From the NCBI GenBank assembly GCA_947470805.1, contig CANIVU010000015.1, positions 1 through 64,000 of the forward strand: a DNA stretch of 64,000 bases, read 5' to 3'. Positions within the stretch are counted from its first letter, which is position 1, and the number at the start of each line of letters is the position of its first letter. Positions 19,034-27,940 of the stretch are shown in pieces. Both the position numbers and the translations under genes were made by a program. The stretch is from Acidobacteriota bacterium (GTDB lineage Bacteria > Acidobacteriota > Terriglobia > Bryobacterales > Bryobacteraceae). The notes beneath the pieces were generated by a model, which saw only the letters and a list, made by a program, of their open reading frames with translations, had not been told where the DNA came from and made no database searches.

Positions 19034-19552
19034 GTGACGCGGATTTTCATTTTTGTGCTTTTGGTGCTGGCGGGTTGTACGGTGACGACGACGGCTGAGG
19101 ATGGCTTTGGCAACCGGGTGCAGACGCCGCCGTTTTGGAAGATGCTGCCCGGGACGGCGACGGAGATCAACGTGGCGGCGAACAACGGGACGGGGCGGAT
19201 TGCGATCCACGCCTATCCGGCGGGGGCGGCGTGCGAGACGTTGCTTGGGCGGAGCGGGGCGAAGTTGGGGGTGCGGTGGGTAAATCCGCGGCCGTGGCAT
19301 AACAAGGATCAATGGGTGGCAGGGGCGGCGTACAAGGGCGGGGAGGGGACTACGTTTTGCGTGCTGCAGGCGCGGGAGGGGTTTGTGGTGACGCTGTTGG
19401 CGCAGGACGGGTTTTGGAAGACGCACCAGGAGTCGCTGTTGCGGACGGCGGAGAGCTACCGGCGGAAGGGCAGCGATAAGCCGGTGTTTGACCTGCGGCC
19501 GTTGGGGCTGGTGAAGCCGGATGGGACGTTGTTGCCGCGGACGGACGACTAG
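19034..19552 (+). CDS. Putative lipoprotein
   Basis: A 172-residue product from the GTG at 19034, chosen because it gives a short signal with a lipobox, L-V-L-A-G-C. The mature part has two Trp-rich stretches (V-R-W-V-N-P-R-P-W-H-N-K-D-Q-W) and ends in R-R-K-G-S-D-K-P-V-F-D-L-R-P-L. It is probably anchored in a membrane facing the periplasm. The family is not recognised. The gene is convergent with the one at 19617. Confidence 0.6.
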   Translation: MTRIFIFVLLVLAGCTVTTTAEDGFGNRVQTPPFWKMLPGTATEINVAANNGTGRIAIHAYPAGAACETLLGRSGAKLGVRWVNPRPWHNKDQWVAGAAYKGGEGTTFCVLQAREGFVVTLLAQDGFWKTHQESLLRTAESYRRKGSDKPVFDLRPLGLVKPDGTLLPRTDD

Positions 19553-19568
19553 GACAAGTCCTGGGTGA

Positions 19569-19597
19569 CCCCCCTTCGCCCTTCGGGCTTCGGGGGG
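19569..19597. terminator. Possible bidirectional terminator hairpin
   Basis: A GC-rich imperfect inverted repeat (six C, then CCC-TTC-GGG, then six G) lies in the 64 bp between two convergent genes. There is no T tract, so it may act only as a structural block. Confidence 0.35.
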
Positions 19598-19616
19598 CAA
19601 GCCTGGAGATATGTGG

Positions 19617-20684
19617 TTATTGTTTGGGGGGCTGCTCGGTGGTGGCGTCGGTGGGGAGCGGTTCGGGGATGTCGAACTTGATCGACGAATCCGTGCCGAA
19701 CTTGCGGTACATGCGGAACTCCACCTCATTCTTCACCAGTTCCTTGCCGGCGCGCATGCGGACTTCGGCGCGCAGGGGGAGCATGAATTTCACGCCGGAG
19801 ATGTCGGTGCTGTCGTAGTCGAGCACCGTCGTCGCCATCTGGACGGGGAAGGTGGGGGGCATGTCGGCGTCGAGGGTGATGCGGCTCACTTCGTTCGTAT
19901 CGCGGTCCACGAAGACTAGACCGCGGTAGCCGGGCGTGGTGACGTCGGTGCGCTGATAGGAGACCGTCCACTTGGAGTTGGGCTGGGCGACGTAGTAGCT
20001 ATAGACGTGATTGCGCTTGCCGCGGAGGGTGGCCCAGCGCTGCCATTCGAATTTGGCGGAGGTGTTGCGCTCGAAAAGCTCGCGCATCATGGAGCCGAAT
20101 TCGCCGGAGGAGGTGGCGCCGTCGAGCTTCTGGTAGTTGACGTCGGTCATGCGGCCGTTGATGGTGATGACTTTATAGTCTTCCTTCTGTTCGAAGTAGG
20201 ACAGGCGGGTCGTGATGGTATCGGCGGTGCGCCAGAATTCCAGGCCCGAGGGGTCTACATAGCGCCGGGTGACCTGCATGCACATGAAATCCGGGAGGCG
20301 CTTGGAATAGCCGAGGGCGTATTCGCGTGCCTTTTCAATGACTTCGAGCTGCGTTTCGGTGGAGGGCGGCGGGATGACGGGGGCCGCGGGCTTGGCGGCG
20401 GCGGTGACTTTGGCGGCCGGAGGCGGGAGGTCCTTGGTCACGGTGACCATGTCGCGCAGGGTTTCGACCGTTTTGGGGCCAACGCCCATGGTGGTGAATT
20501 CCTCATACGCGGCGGCGTCTATTTTCTGCGTTATCTTGGACTTGCGGAGAAAATCGGCGACCTGTTTGTCGGGATGGTGGAGGTCCACCGAGGACTTGAG
20601 GAACGCGCGCAACTGGTCCACCGTGAGGCGCGTTTGCGCCATCGCCGGGACCGCAAGCAAAAGGAGGACCGCTAACCAACGCAT
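19617..20684 (-). CDS. Exported hypothetical protein of acidobacterial type
   Basis: A 355-residue protein with a signal peptide (MRWLAVLLLLAVPAMAQ). An N-terminal helical part (residues ~20-90) is joined by a Pro/Ala linker to a domain starting A-L-G-Y-S-K-R-L-P-D-F-M-C-M-Q-V-T-R-R-Y, a motif I associate with exported acidobacterial proteins of unknown function. The domain runs through a beta-rich LolA/DUF3108-like part (S-R-I-T-L-D-A-D-M-P ... E-V-R-M-Y-R-K-F). Gene order suggests one unit with the SGNH and DUF3108 genes upstream (3-bp gap to the SGNH gene). Confidence 0.7.
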   Translation of the reverse strand: MRWLAVLLLLAVPAMAQTRLTVDQLRAFLKSSVDLHHPDKQVADFLRKSKITQKIDAAAYEEFTTMGVGPKTVETLRDMVTVTKDLPPPAAKVTAAAKPAAPVIPPPSTETQLEVIEKAREYALGYSKRLPDFMCMQVTRRYVDPSGLEFWRTADTITTRLSYFEQKEDYKVITINGRMTDVNYQKLDGATSSGEFGSMMRELFERNTSAKFEWQRWATLRGKRNHVYSYYVAQPNSKWTVSYQRTDVTTPGYRGLVFVDRDTNEVSRITLDADMPPTFPVQMATTVLDYDSTDISGVKFMLPLRAEVRMRAGKELVKNEVEFRMYRKFGTDSSIKFDIPEPLPTDATTEQPPKQ

Positions 20685-20687
20685 AGT

Positions 20688-21749
20688 TTATTGACGTTTC
20701 TTCTTCCCGGTTTGTTGCGGGATTTTCGCGGGCCCCAGTGTTTTGTCGATGGCGGCTAAGGCCAATGGCGCCATGACTTTATAGCCTTCCATGTTCGGGT
20801 GGAGGCCGTCGTCGGCGAGATCTGCTTTCAATTGGCCGGTCGTGTCGACCATGGCGTCGAAGTAGTTGAGGTAGGTGAAACCGCGCTTTTGGGAGAGCGA
20901 AACCAGGTATTGATTGAGTTCGCGGATGACGCTGTTGGGGCGGCCTTTGGTCATCTCGAAGCGGGGGTTTTTGTCTTTGTGGTGATCGGAAGTGGGCAGA
21001 ATCGACGCGAAAATGACCTTGATTTGGTGCTTTTCGCAGAGATCGGCGATCATCTTGAGGTTGTTTTGGATGGTTTCGACGCTGACGCCGCGGGCGATAT
21101 CGTTCGTTCCGGCGAGGATGAGCATGGCGGCGGGTTTGTTGGCGATGACGTCGGCCTGCATGCGGCCGAGCATTTCGCCGGTGATCTGGCCGCTGATGCC
21201 GCGGTTGACGAAGTCCTTGCCGGGGAAGTACTCGTTCAGGCGCCAGCCGTCGGTGATGGAGTCGCCGAAGAACAGGACGCGCTGGGGGGTGGCGGCGGGG
21301 ACGGTTTTGTTGGCTTCGGCGTAACGGCGGAGGTTATCGCGGTCGGCGCCGCGCATTTGGATTTCGGTGGCGGTGAGCTGGGCGCGGAAGTGGATTTCGA
21401 GGCGTTCGACGGCGTCGCGGAGTTCGGTGAGCTGCTGTTTGGCGGCGGGGAGGGGCGGGAAGGACTTGGGGAGTCCGTCGGCGAGTGCGAGGTAGGATTT
21501 CGAATCAACGAGGAGGCTGTAGGCGGTGGAGATCGTCAGGCGGCCGGCGATTTTGATGGCCTTGTCGTCCTGGCGGATGTTTTCGAGCATGGGGGCGGCA
21601 GCGCGGGCGAGGCCGGGGGCGGTGACGGAGGTGGACTCGGCCAGTTGGACCATGCGTTCGCTGAGGGCGATGGCGTCGCGGGCATTGAGGAGTTCGGATT
21701 GCGCAGAGAGCGGGAGGCTGAGGGCGCAGAGGATGAGGAGTCGATTCAT
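20688..21749 (-). CDS. Exported SGNH/GDSL hydrolase
   Basis: A 353-residue protein with a signal peptide (MNRLLILCALSLPLSAQ), a ~125-residue helical N-terminal region and a C-terminal SGNH esterase domain. All four blocks are present: F-F-G-D-S-I-T-D-G-W (nucleophile Ser), N-R-G-I-S-G-Q (Gly), A-G-T-N-D-I-A (Asn) and D-D-G-L-H-P-N-M-E-G-Y (Asp/His). This fits a periplasmic lipase or carbohydrate esterase. Its ATG overlaps the stop of the DUF3108 gene (ATGA). Confidence 0.9.
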   Translation of the reverse strand: MNRLLILCALSLPLSAQSELLNARDAIALSERMVQLAESTSVTAPGLARAAAPMLENIRQDDKAIKIAGRLTISTAYSLLVDSKSYLALADGLPKSFPPLPAAKQQLTELRDAVERLEIHFRAQLTATEIQMRGADRDNLRRYAEANKTVPAATPQRVLFFGDSITDGWRLNEYFPGKDFVNRGISGQITGEMLGRMQADVIANKPAAMLILAGTNDIARGVSVETIQNNLKMIADLCEKHQIKVIFASILPTSDHHKDKNPRFEMTKGRPNSVIRELNQYLVSLSQKRGFTYLNYFDAMVDTTGQLKADLADDGLHPNMEGYKVMAPLALAAIDKTLGPAKIPQQTGKKKRQ

Positions 21750-22486
21750 TTTTTGGGTCCTTCGACGGCTGGTTCTACTTTATCCAGCGTGAACGTTACG
21801 GTACCTATATGGATGCGCATGCGGGCCTGGATTTGGACGGGGAGGCGGCGGGCGTCGTCGGTGATCCAGACGAAGAGGCGGGCGTTGCGTTTGAAGAGCA
21901 CGTCGTTGAAGAGGAACGCTTCGTAGCGGATGGTGTTGAAGGTGCCGACTTTGGTCGAGATCTTCTCCTTCTCCTGCGCTTCGACGCGGGCCTGGGCGAG
22001 TTTCTTGCCGTCGCTAATGGGGATCGTCGTGTTCTGGCCGGGCTGGAGGCCGGTCAAGCTGCGCAGCTTGGCGAGGCCGGCGAGGACGTCGTGGACGCAA
22101 CCGGACATATCCATCTCTTTTTCGAGGATGGTTTCGTTTTTGAGCAGGTCGCGTTCGCGATAGAAGGATTTCTTGTCGGTCCAGCGGATGGTGGTGTCGC
22201 GTTTGCGGGTGCCTTCTTCGGCTTGGAGGCGGGCGTTTTGGGCGCAGAGATCGGCGGTGCCCTGGGCGTCGTAGATATCGTTGACGCGGAAGAGGCGGGA
22301 TACTAAGCCAGCTGAGTATAGCTTCAACTGGCCTTTGAAGCCGGCGGGGCCGCGCTCCCAGGTGAGGTCGGTACGGCCGGCGTTAATGAGACGCCACTCC
22401 ACTTGATAGGAGAAAACTTCGGAGGTTTGGGCACACAGGGCCGCCGCGGTCAGGAGGAGTCCGAGCGATAGGCGGAAAATGAGCAT
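21746..22486 (-). CDS. DUF3108 domain protein, exported
   Basis: A 246-residue protein; the ATG at 22486 starts a good signal peptide (MLIFRLSLGLLLTAAALCAQ), whereas the TTG at 22507 would add seven odd residues. The body matches DUF3108: Y-Q-V-E-W-R-L-I-N-A-G opening, a V-H-D-V-L-A-G-L-A-K-L-R segment, T-K-V-G-T-F-N-T-I-R-Y-E-A, and W-I-T-D-D-A-R-R-L-P-V-Q-I-Q near the end. Members are periplasmic with LolA-like beta folds and no settled function. It is translationally coupled to the SGNH hydrolase gene. Confidence 0.83.
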   Translation of the reverse strand: MLIFRLSLGLLLTAAALCAQTSEVFSYQVEWRLINAGRTDLTWERGPAGFKGQLKLYSAGLVSRLFRVNDIYDAQGTADLCAQNARLQAEEGTRKRDTTIRWTDKKSFYRERDLLKNETILEKEMDMSGCVHDVLAGLAKLRSLTGLQPGQNTTIPISDGKKLAQARVEAQEKEKISTKVGTFNTIRYEAFLFNDVLFKRNARLFVWITDDARRLPVQIQARMRIHIGTVTFTLDKVEPAVEGPKK

Positions 22487-22510
22487 GAACGTTTGAGTTT
22501 GCCACAAAAG

Positions 22511-24070
22511 CTATTTGTGGCGAAGGGCGCGTCCTTGGCGCGTTGTGTTGGGGACGCCTTCTTCGACGGCGATGGCGCCGTTGACGAGGACGTAATCGAA
22601 GCCGGTGCTGTATTGATGGGGCTTGTTGAATTCGGCGCGGTCCTGGACCTTTTCGGGGTCGAAGAGGACGAGGTCGGCGGCGAAGCCTTCACGGATCTGG
22701 CCGCGGTCGCGGAGGCCGAAGGTGCGCGCGGGGAGGGAGGTCATTTTGCGGACGGCGTCTTCGAGGGTGAGCACGTGGCGTTCGCGGACGTATTTGGCGA
22801 AGACGCGGGCGTTAGTGCCGTAGTTGCGGGGGTGGGGGATGGTTTCGCCGAAGGGGACGAGGCTGCCATCGGAGGCTACGGCGGAGAGCGGATGGCGCAT
22901 GATGCGGTCGACGTCTTCGTCGCTCATGGTGTGATAGACGATGGCGGGGCGGCCTTTTAGGCGCATGTCGATGATGGTTTCGATTTCGTCGGCCAACGTC
23001 TTTTTTCGGCCGCGGGCGAGGTTGATTTCACTGATCGATTTGCCTTCGAGGGAACGGTCCTCGGGAAAGCTGGCGATGACGGCGAAGGCGTAATCGGCCT
23101 GGCCCTGGCGGAGGCCGGACTCCTTGGCCATTTGGGCGGCGATGCGTTTGCGGCTGGCGGGGGAGCTTAGGCGTTCATGGATGGCGGCGGGGCCATCGGC
23201 GAAGACGTCGCGGGGGAAGAAAATGTCCATCGTCGCGCTGGCGGCGGTGTAGGGGTATTGGTCGACGACGACGTCCATCCCGTCTTTTCTGGCGTCTTCG
23301 ACCATTTGCAGGGTTTTCGTGGAGTTGCTCCAGCGGCGTTTGTCGATGATTTTGAAGTGGGAGATTTGGACGGGAAGGCTGGATTGGCGTCCGATTTCGA
23401 GCGCTTCGCGAATGGCGTCTTCGACGGTCATGCCTTCGTCGCGCATGTGGGTGGCGTAGACCTGGGCGCCCGCCGCTTTCGCGGCTTGGGCCATGGCGGC
23501 GACTTCGGGCGTCTTCGAATAGGTGCCGGGGACGTACCAGAGGCCGGTGGAGAAGCCGACGGCGCCATCGCGGACGGCCTGGGAGACGATCGCGTTCATC
23601 TTGGTTTGTTCGGCGGCGGTGGGGACGCGGTTGGCGCTGCCCATCACTTCGTTTCGAACGGCATTGTGGCCGATTAGAGCGGTGACGTTGGGGCCGATGC
23701 CTTGTTTTTCCAGGCGGTCGTAGAACTCCTTCATGTTGGTGGCCGACATGCCGCAGTTGCCGGTGACGAGGGTGGTGACGCCATCGCGGAGGAAGGAATC
23801 GGCACGGGGGACGAGGAATATGCCGGCTTCGATGTGGGTGTGGACGTCGATGAAGCCGGGGGTGAGGACGCGGCCGGCGGCGTCGATGGTTTTGGTGGCG
23901 GAGGCGGTGGGGAGGGTGCCGATTTTGGCGATTTTGCCGTCTTTGATGGCGACGTCGGCGCGGTACCAGGGGTTGCCGGCGCCATCGACGACGCGGGCGT
24001 TGCGGATGAGGATGTCGTAATCGGCGGCGAGGGCAGGGAGGGCGAGGAGAAGGAGCGCGAGGCGATGCAT
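22511..24070 (-). CDS. Exported N-acyl-D-amino-acid deacylase-like amidohydrolase
   Basis: A 519-residue metal-dependent hydrolase. The ATG at 24070 starts a signal peptide (MHRLALLLLALPALAAD). Motifs: T-P-G-F-I-D-V-H-T-H-I-E (metal-binding H-x-H), V-T-G-N-C-G-M-S, V-Q-I-S-H-F-K (His), Y-H-T-M-S-D-E-D-V and V-A-S-D-G-S (Asp), and a C-terminal G-Q-I-R-E-G-F-A-A-D-L-V-L-F-D. D-aminoacylases share the length, the G-N-C-G block and the S-D-G-S end. It probably removes acyl groups from N-acyl-D-amino acids or D-dipeptides in the periplasm, perhaps from peptidoglycan material. Confidence 0.88.
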   Translation of the reverse strand: MHRLALLLLALPALAADYDILIRNARVVDGAGNPWYRADVAIKDGKIAKIGTLPTASATKTIDAAGRVLTPGFIDVHTHIEAGIFLVPRADSFLRDGVTTLVTGNCGMSATNMKEFYDRLEKQGIGPNVTALIGHNAVRNEVMGSANRVPTAAEQTKMNAIVSQAVRDGAVGFSTGLWYVPGTYSKTPEVAAMAQAAKAAGAQVYATHMRDEGMTVEDAIREALEIGRQSSLPVQISHFKIIDKRRWSNSTKTLQMVEDARKDGMDVVVDQYPYTAASATMDIFFPRDVFADGPAAIHERLSSPASRKRIAAQMAKESGLRQGQADYAFAVIASFPEDRSLEGKSISEINLARGRKKTLADEIETIIDMRLKGRPAIVYHTMSDEDVDRIMRHPLSAVASDGSLVPFGETIPHPRNYGTNARVFAKYVRERHVLTLEDAVRKMTSLPARTFGLRDRGQIREGFAADLVLFDPEKVQDRAEFNKPHQYSTGFDYVLVNGAIAVEEGVPNTTRQGRALRHK

Positions 24071-24140
24071 AGTCGGCCTTTCTACTTTATCCCTCTTAAG
24101 GGAACGAAAAATATGGTGGACTCGTAGGAAGGTAATAGCG

Positions 24141-26774
24141 ATGATCGACCGAACCCTTTTCCTCCTTACCGCGACCGCGTGTGGACTTTTCGCCCAGCAG
24201 CCGCCGCTACTCGACCGTGAGCTGTTCTTTGGCGACCCGGAGATCTCCGGCGCGCAGATTTCGCCGGACGGCGAGTACATCACCTTTATGCGGCCGTTCA
24301 ATAACGTTCGCAACATTTGGATCAAGCGCGCTGCCGAGCCCTTCAGCGCCGCGCGGCCGTTGACCGCGTCGGCGAAGCGGCCGATACCGGCGCACTTCTG
24401 GACGCGGGACGCGAAGTTCGTCCTGTTTATTCAGGACAATGACGGGGATGAGAATTTCAATGTTTTCGCGATCGATCCGACGCAGGCGAAGCCGGAGCCG
24501 CGGAATTTGACCAACGCCAAGGGCGTGACGACGATATTGTACGGCTCGCCGAAGAACGATCCGGATACGTTTTTCATGGGAATCAATGACCGGGATAAGG
24601 CTTGGCACGACCTGTACCGGTTGAAAGTTTCGACTGGCGAGAAGACGCTGTTGCGGAAGAATACAGAGCGGATCGGGGCGTGGACATTTGATCTGGCGGG
24701 GAACTTGCGGCTGGCGTCGCGGACGGCGGGGAATGGGGATACGGAGATTTTGCGGGTGGACGCCGATGGGTTCAAGGTGATCTACACCTGCACGGTGTTT
24801 GAAGGGTGCGGGGTGGTGCGGTTCCATAAAGACGGCAAGCGCGCATATCTGGAATCGAACGGGGGCGCGAATGTGGATCTGACCGGGCTGTACCTGTTGG
24901 ACGTGGCGACGGGGAAGACGGAGCTGGTGGAGAGTGATCCGAACAAGCGGGTGGATTTCGGCAGTGCGCGGTTTTCCGATCTCACCGATGAGCTGGACGC
25001 TACCTCTTATACCGAAGACCGGACGCGGATGTACTACCGGAACAAGGCGAAAGAGGCCGATTACAACCTGCTGCGGAAGAAGTTCGCGGGGCGGGAGATT
25101 GGGTTTTCCGGTTGCACGAAGGATGAGCAGAAGTGTTTGATTAGCGTTTCTTCAGACACCGATCCGGGCGAGGTGTTCCTGTTTGACCGGAAGACGAAGG
25201 CGACGGTGGCGCAGTATAAGATGCGGGAGAAGATGCCGCGGGAAGCGCTGGCGGCGATGGAATCGATCCGGTATAAGTCCTCCGACGGGATGGAGATTCC
25301 GGCGTATTTGACGATTCCGAAAGGCGCCAAGCGGCCGCTGCCGTTGATCGTGTTGCCGCATGGCGGGCCGTGGGCGCGGGATATGTGGGGCTATAACGGG
25401 CTGGCGCAGTTCCTGGCCAACCGCGGGTATGCGGTGTTGCAGCCGAACTTCCGGGCGAGCACCGGATTTGGAAAGAAGTTCCTGAACGCCGGGAACGGGA
25501 AGTGGGGCGAGACGATGCAGGACGATTTGACGTTTGGCGTGAAGCATTTGGTGGCGAATGGGACGGTGGACCCGAAGCGGGTGGGCATTATGGGCGGTTC
25601 GTATGGCGGCTACGCAACGCTGGCCGGGGTGGCGTTTACGCCCGAGGTCTATGCGGCTGGGGTTGCGATTGTGGCGCCGTCGAACTTGCTGACGCTGCTG
25701 GATTCGATTCCGCCGTACTGGGAGGCCGGGCGGAAGATGTTCCACACGCGCATGGCCGATCCGGGGACCCCGGAGGGGAAGGCGCAGCTGATGCGGCAGT
25801 CTCCGTTGAACTCGGCGGGGAAGATTAAATCGCCTTTGATGGTGGTGCAGGGGGCCAATGACCCGCGCGTGAACCAGGCGGAGAGCGACCAGATTGTGAT
25901 TGCGTTGCGGGAGCGTAACTTCCCGGTGGAGTACTTAGTGGCTCCCGATGAGGGACACGGGTTTCAGCGTCCGGTGAATAACATGGCGATGTTCCTGGCG
26001 GCGGAGAAGTTCCTGGCCAAGCACCTGGGCGGGCGGGCGCAGGAGGATGCGAAGCCGGAGGTGGTGAAGCGGCTGGCGGAGATTACAGTGGATCCGAAGA
26101 CGGTGAAGCTGAAGGCGAAGGTGGCGGGCGGCGGAGCGGCGGCGCCGGTGGCGGCGTTGACGCCGGGAGTTAGTAAGTACTCGGTGGCCATTTCGATGGG
26201 GGAGCGGAAGATCAATATGTCGGTTGTTTCGACCATTAAAGAAGTGGCCGGAGACTGGGAAGCGACCGATGTGATGTCGACGCCGGGCGGGGATGTGGTG
26301 GAGACGGCGACGCTGGACAAGACCACGCTGCAGCTGAAGAAGCGGGTGATGAAGCAGGGCGCGATGCAGATGCAGTTGGAGGTGAAGGGCGGGAAGGTGA
26401 TTGGGACGCTGAGTGCCAACGGGCAGGATCGGCCGGTGGAGAAAGACCTGCCGGGGCCGCTGCTGGCCGATGGCGCGGGTGGCCCGAATGTGTTGGGGAC
26501 ATTGCCGCTGGAGAAGGGGTACAAGGCGACGTTTACCAACTTCGATACCACCCGGCAGCGGGTGAAGCCGATGCAGTTGGAGGTGACGGCGGTGGAGAGC
26601 GTGACGGTGCCGGCCGGGACGTTTGAGGCGTGGAAGGTGGAAACGTCGACGACCGATGGCGGGAACGAGAAGATGACGTTCTGGATCGATACGAAGGCGC
26701 GGAAGTTTGTGAAGGCGTCGGCGACGTTGCCGCAGGCGGGCGGGGCGACGATGGTGTCCGAGTTGTTGCCTTAG
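24141..26774 (+). CDS. S9-family serine peptidase with extra DUF3108-like domain
   Basis: An 877-residue exported peptidase (signal MIDRTLFLLTATACGLFAQ). Residues ~25-370 form a propeller; ~375-640 form the alpha/beta-hydrolase domain with G-G-S-Y-G-G-Y (Ser487), G-A-N-D-P-R-V (Asp574) and D-E-G-H-G-F (His606), as in acylaminoacyl and prolyl oligopeptidases. Such enzymes normally end near 640-680. Here a further ~220 residues form a beta domain ending V-P-A-G-T-F-E-A-W-K-V-E-T...T-F-W-I-D-T-K-A-R-K-F-V-K-A, which resembles DUF3108. A good AGGAAGG site precedes the ATG. Confidence 0.9.
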   Translation: MIDRTLFLLTATACGLFAQQPPLLDRELFFGDPEISGAQISPDGEYITFMRPFNNVRNIWIKRAAEPFSAARPLTASAKRPIPAHFWTRDAKFVLFIQDNDGDENFNVFAIDPTQAKPEPRNLTNAKGVTTILYGSPKNDPDTFFMGINDRDKAWHDLYRLKVSTGEKTLLRKNTERIGAWTFDLAGNLRLASRTAGNGDTEILRVDADGFKVIYTCTVFEGCGVVRFHKDGKRAYLESNGGANVDLTGLYLLDVATGKTELVESDPNKRVDFGSARFSDLTDELDATSYTEDRTRMYYRNKAKEADYNLLRKKFAGREIGFSGCTKDEQKCLISVSSDTDPGEVFLFDRKTKATVAQYKMREKMPREALAAMESIRYKSSDGMEIPAYLTIPKGAKRPLPLIVLPHGGPWARDMWGYNGLAQFLANRGYAVLQPNFRASTGFGKKFLNAGNGKWGETMQDDLTFGVKHLVANGTVDPKRVGIMGGSYGGYATLAGVAFTPEVYAAGVAIVAPSNLLTLLDSIPPYWEAGRKMFHTRMADPGTPEGKAQLMRQSPLNSAGKIKSPLMVVQGANDPRVNQAESDQIVIALRERNFPVEYLVAPDEGHGFQRPVNNMAMFLAAEKFLAKHLGGRAQEDAKPEVVKRLAEITVDPKTVKLKAKVAGGGAAAPVAALTPGVSKYSVAISMGERKINMSVVSTIKEVAGDWEATDVMSTPGGDVVETATLDKTTLQLKKRVMKQGAMQMQLEVKGGKVIGTLSANGQDRPVEKDLPGPLLADGAGGPNVLGTLPLEKGYKATFTNFDTTRQRVKPMQLEVTAVESVTVPAGTFEAWKVETSTTDGGNEKMTFWIDTKARKFVKASATLPQAGGATMVSELLP

Positions 26775-26789
26775 GAGGTTGGGAGGGCT

Positions 26790-27476
26790 TTGGGCCGGCG
26801 GGACGTGATGCTGGGAATGGCGGCGGCGGGGCTGGGGGCCGCGCCGCCGCCGGACCTGGGTACGCTGCTGGCGGCGGTGGCGGCGCGGTATGCGGGATTG
26901 ACCTGCTATACGCTCGGGATCACGCATTGGCGGGAGATGGGCGGCGGCCGGAAGACGATGCGTCTGGTCTATGGGGACGAGGCGCATTTCCGTTTTGAGG
27001 CGCCGGAGTCGGTCTTGGTTGCCGATGGGGACTTCTGCTGGCAGTACCGGGCGGAGGGGCGGGAGTATTTACGGGAGCCGGTGGGGCAGGTGGATGCGCG
27101 GGTGCGGGCCGAATTCAACCGGCTGCGGGAACAGTTTGTGGGCCGGTTCCGGGAGTTGCCGCGGCTGTTGCCGGTGGCGCGGGCGATGGGCGAACAGCGG
27201 GTGCCGGGGACGAAGTTGGCGTTGCCCCAAATAGAAATCGCCCCGCGGGACGGGGCGTGGCTGGAACATATTTGGGTGGACCCTGTGGCGGCGCTGGTGG
27301 TGCAATCGGCCTTTTCGCGTCTGCTGACTACGCAGGGGCGGCAATGGGTTTATCACCGGTTCGCGTTTCAGCCGGACGTAGATGGGGCGGCGTTTTGGTT
27401 CACGCCGCCCGCAAAGGCACGGCAGGTGGAACGGTTTTCCACGCCGCCGGTACCGATCGAGGCGATCCCGCTTTAG
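26790..27476 (+). CDS. LolA-like exported protein
   Basis: A 228-residue protein read from a TTG at 26790, 15 bp after the peptidase stop and preceded by taggagg; this start gives a Tat signal (G-R-R-D-V-M-L-G-M-A-A-A-G). The mature part recalls the LolA outer-membrane lipoprotein carrier: R-L-V-Y-G-D-E-A-H-F-R-F-E-A-P followed by V-A-D-G-D-F-C-W-Q-Y-R and a late W-V-D-P-V-A-A-L-V-V-Q. The match is only by pattern. An ATG at 26808 would cut the signal. Confidence 0.6.
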   Translation: MGRRDVMLGMAAAGLGAAPPPDLGTLLAAVAARYAGLTCYTLGITHWREMGGGRKTMRLVYGDEAHFRFEAPESVLVADGDFCWQYRAEGREYLREPVGQVDARVRAEFNRLREQFVGRFRELPRLLPVARAMGEQRVPGTKLALPQIEIAPRDGAWLEHIWVDPVAALVVQSAFSRLLTTQGRQWVYHRFAFQPDVDGAAFWFTPPAKARQVERFSTPPVPIEAIPL

Positions 27477-27814
27477 TTGAGCTGGGTCGGAATCTGGACG
27501 GGGCGCAGGTCGAAACGGATGCCGGTGAACTGGCTGCCGTTGTCTTCGAAGGTCAGGTTGTCGGCTTCGGTACCGGTTTTGCCGGGGCGGAGGACGATTT
27601 CCATGGCGCTGGCGCCGCGGTTGGCCCCGGCGAGGGAGACGGTGTAGGCGTCGTCGTAATTACGGCCATCGAGGCCGCTCACGACAACGGAATAGGTCCC
27701 GTCGAAATTCGAAAACAGGGCTGCGTGGATGGGCACGTAGGGGTGCTCGGTATAAAGCACCATATCGCTCATCGGGCCTCGCCGCCGGTCAGTGGCTATG
27801 TCGGTTGTGCGCAT
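27473..27814 (-). CDS. Small hypothetical protein
   Basis: A 113-residue soluble protein (ATG 27814; an alternative ATG at 27772 with gagg ahead of it). It has normal amino-acid composition, with beta-prone stretches: Y-S-V-V-V-S-G-L-D-G-R-N-Y-D-D-A-Y-T-V-S-L, and F-E-D-N-G-S-Q-F-T-G-I-R-F-D-L-R. No family is recognised. It overlaps the convergent LolA-like gene by 4 nt. A divergent 126-bp interval separates it from the next gene. Confidence 0.55.
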   Translation of the reverse strand: MRTTDIATDRRRGPMSDMVLYTEHPYVPIHAALFSNFDGTYSVVVSGLDGRNYDDAYTVSLAGANRGASAMEIVLRPGKTGTEADNLTFEDNGSQFTGIRFDLRPVQIPTQLN

Positions 27815-27940
27815 TGTGTCGTTTCCGGGCCGATTGGCCCTCACATATACAGACGCGGAAACGGGGTGCAAAAGAGGCAACGATTTTTGAAAAAGATTGT
27901 TAAGAGATTTTAGGGCGGGGAATTGCATAGGATGGGGGCT

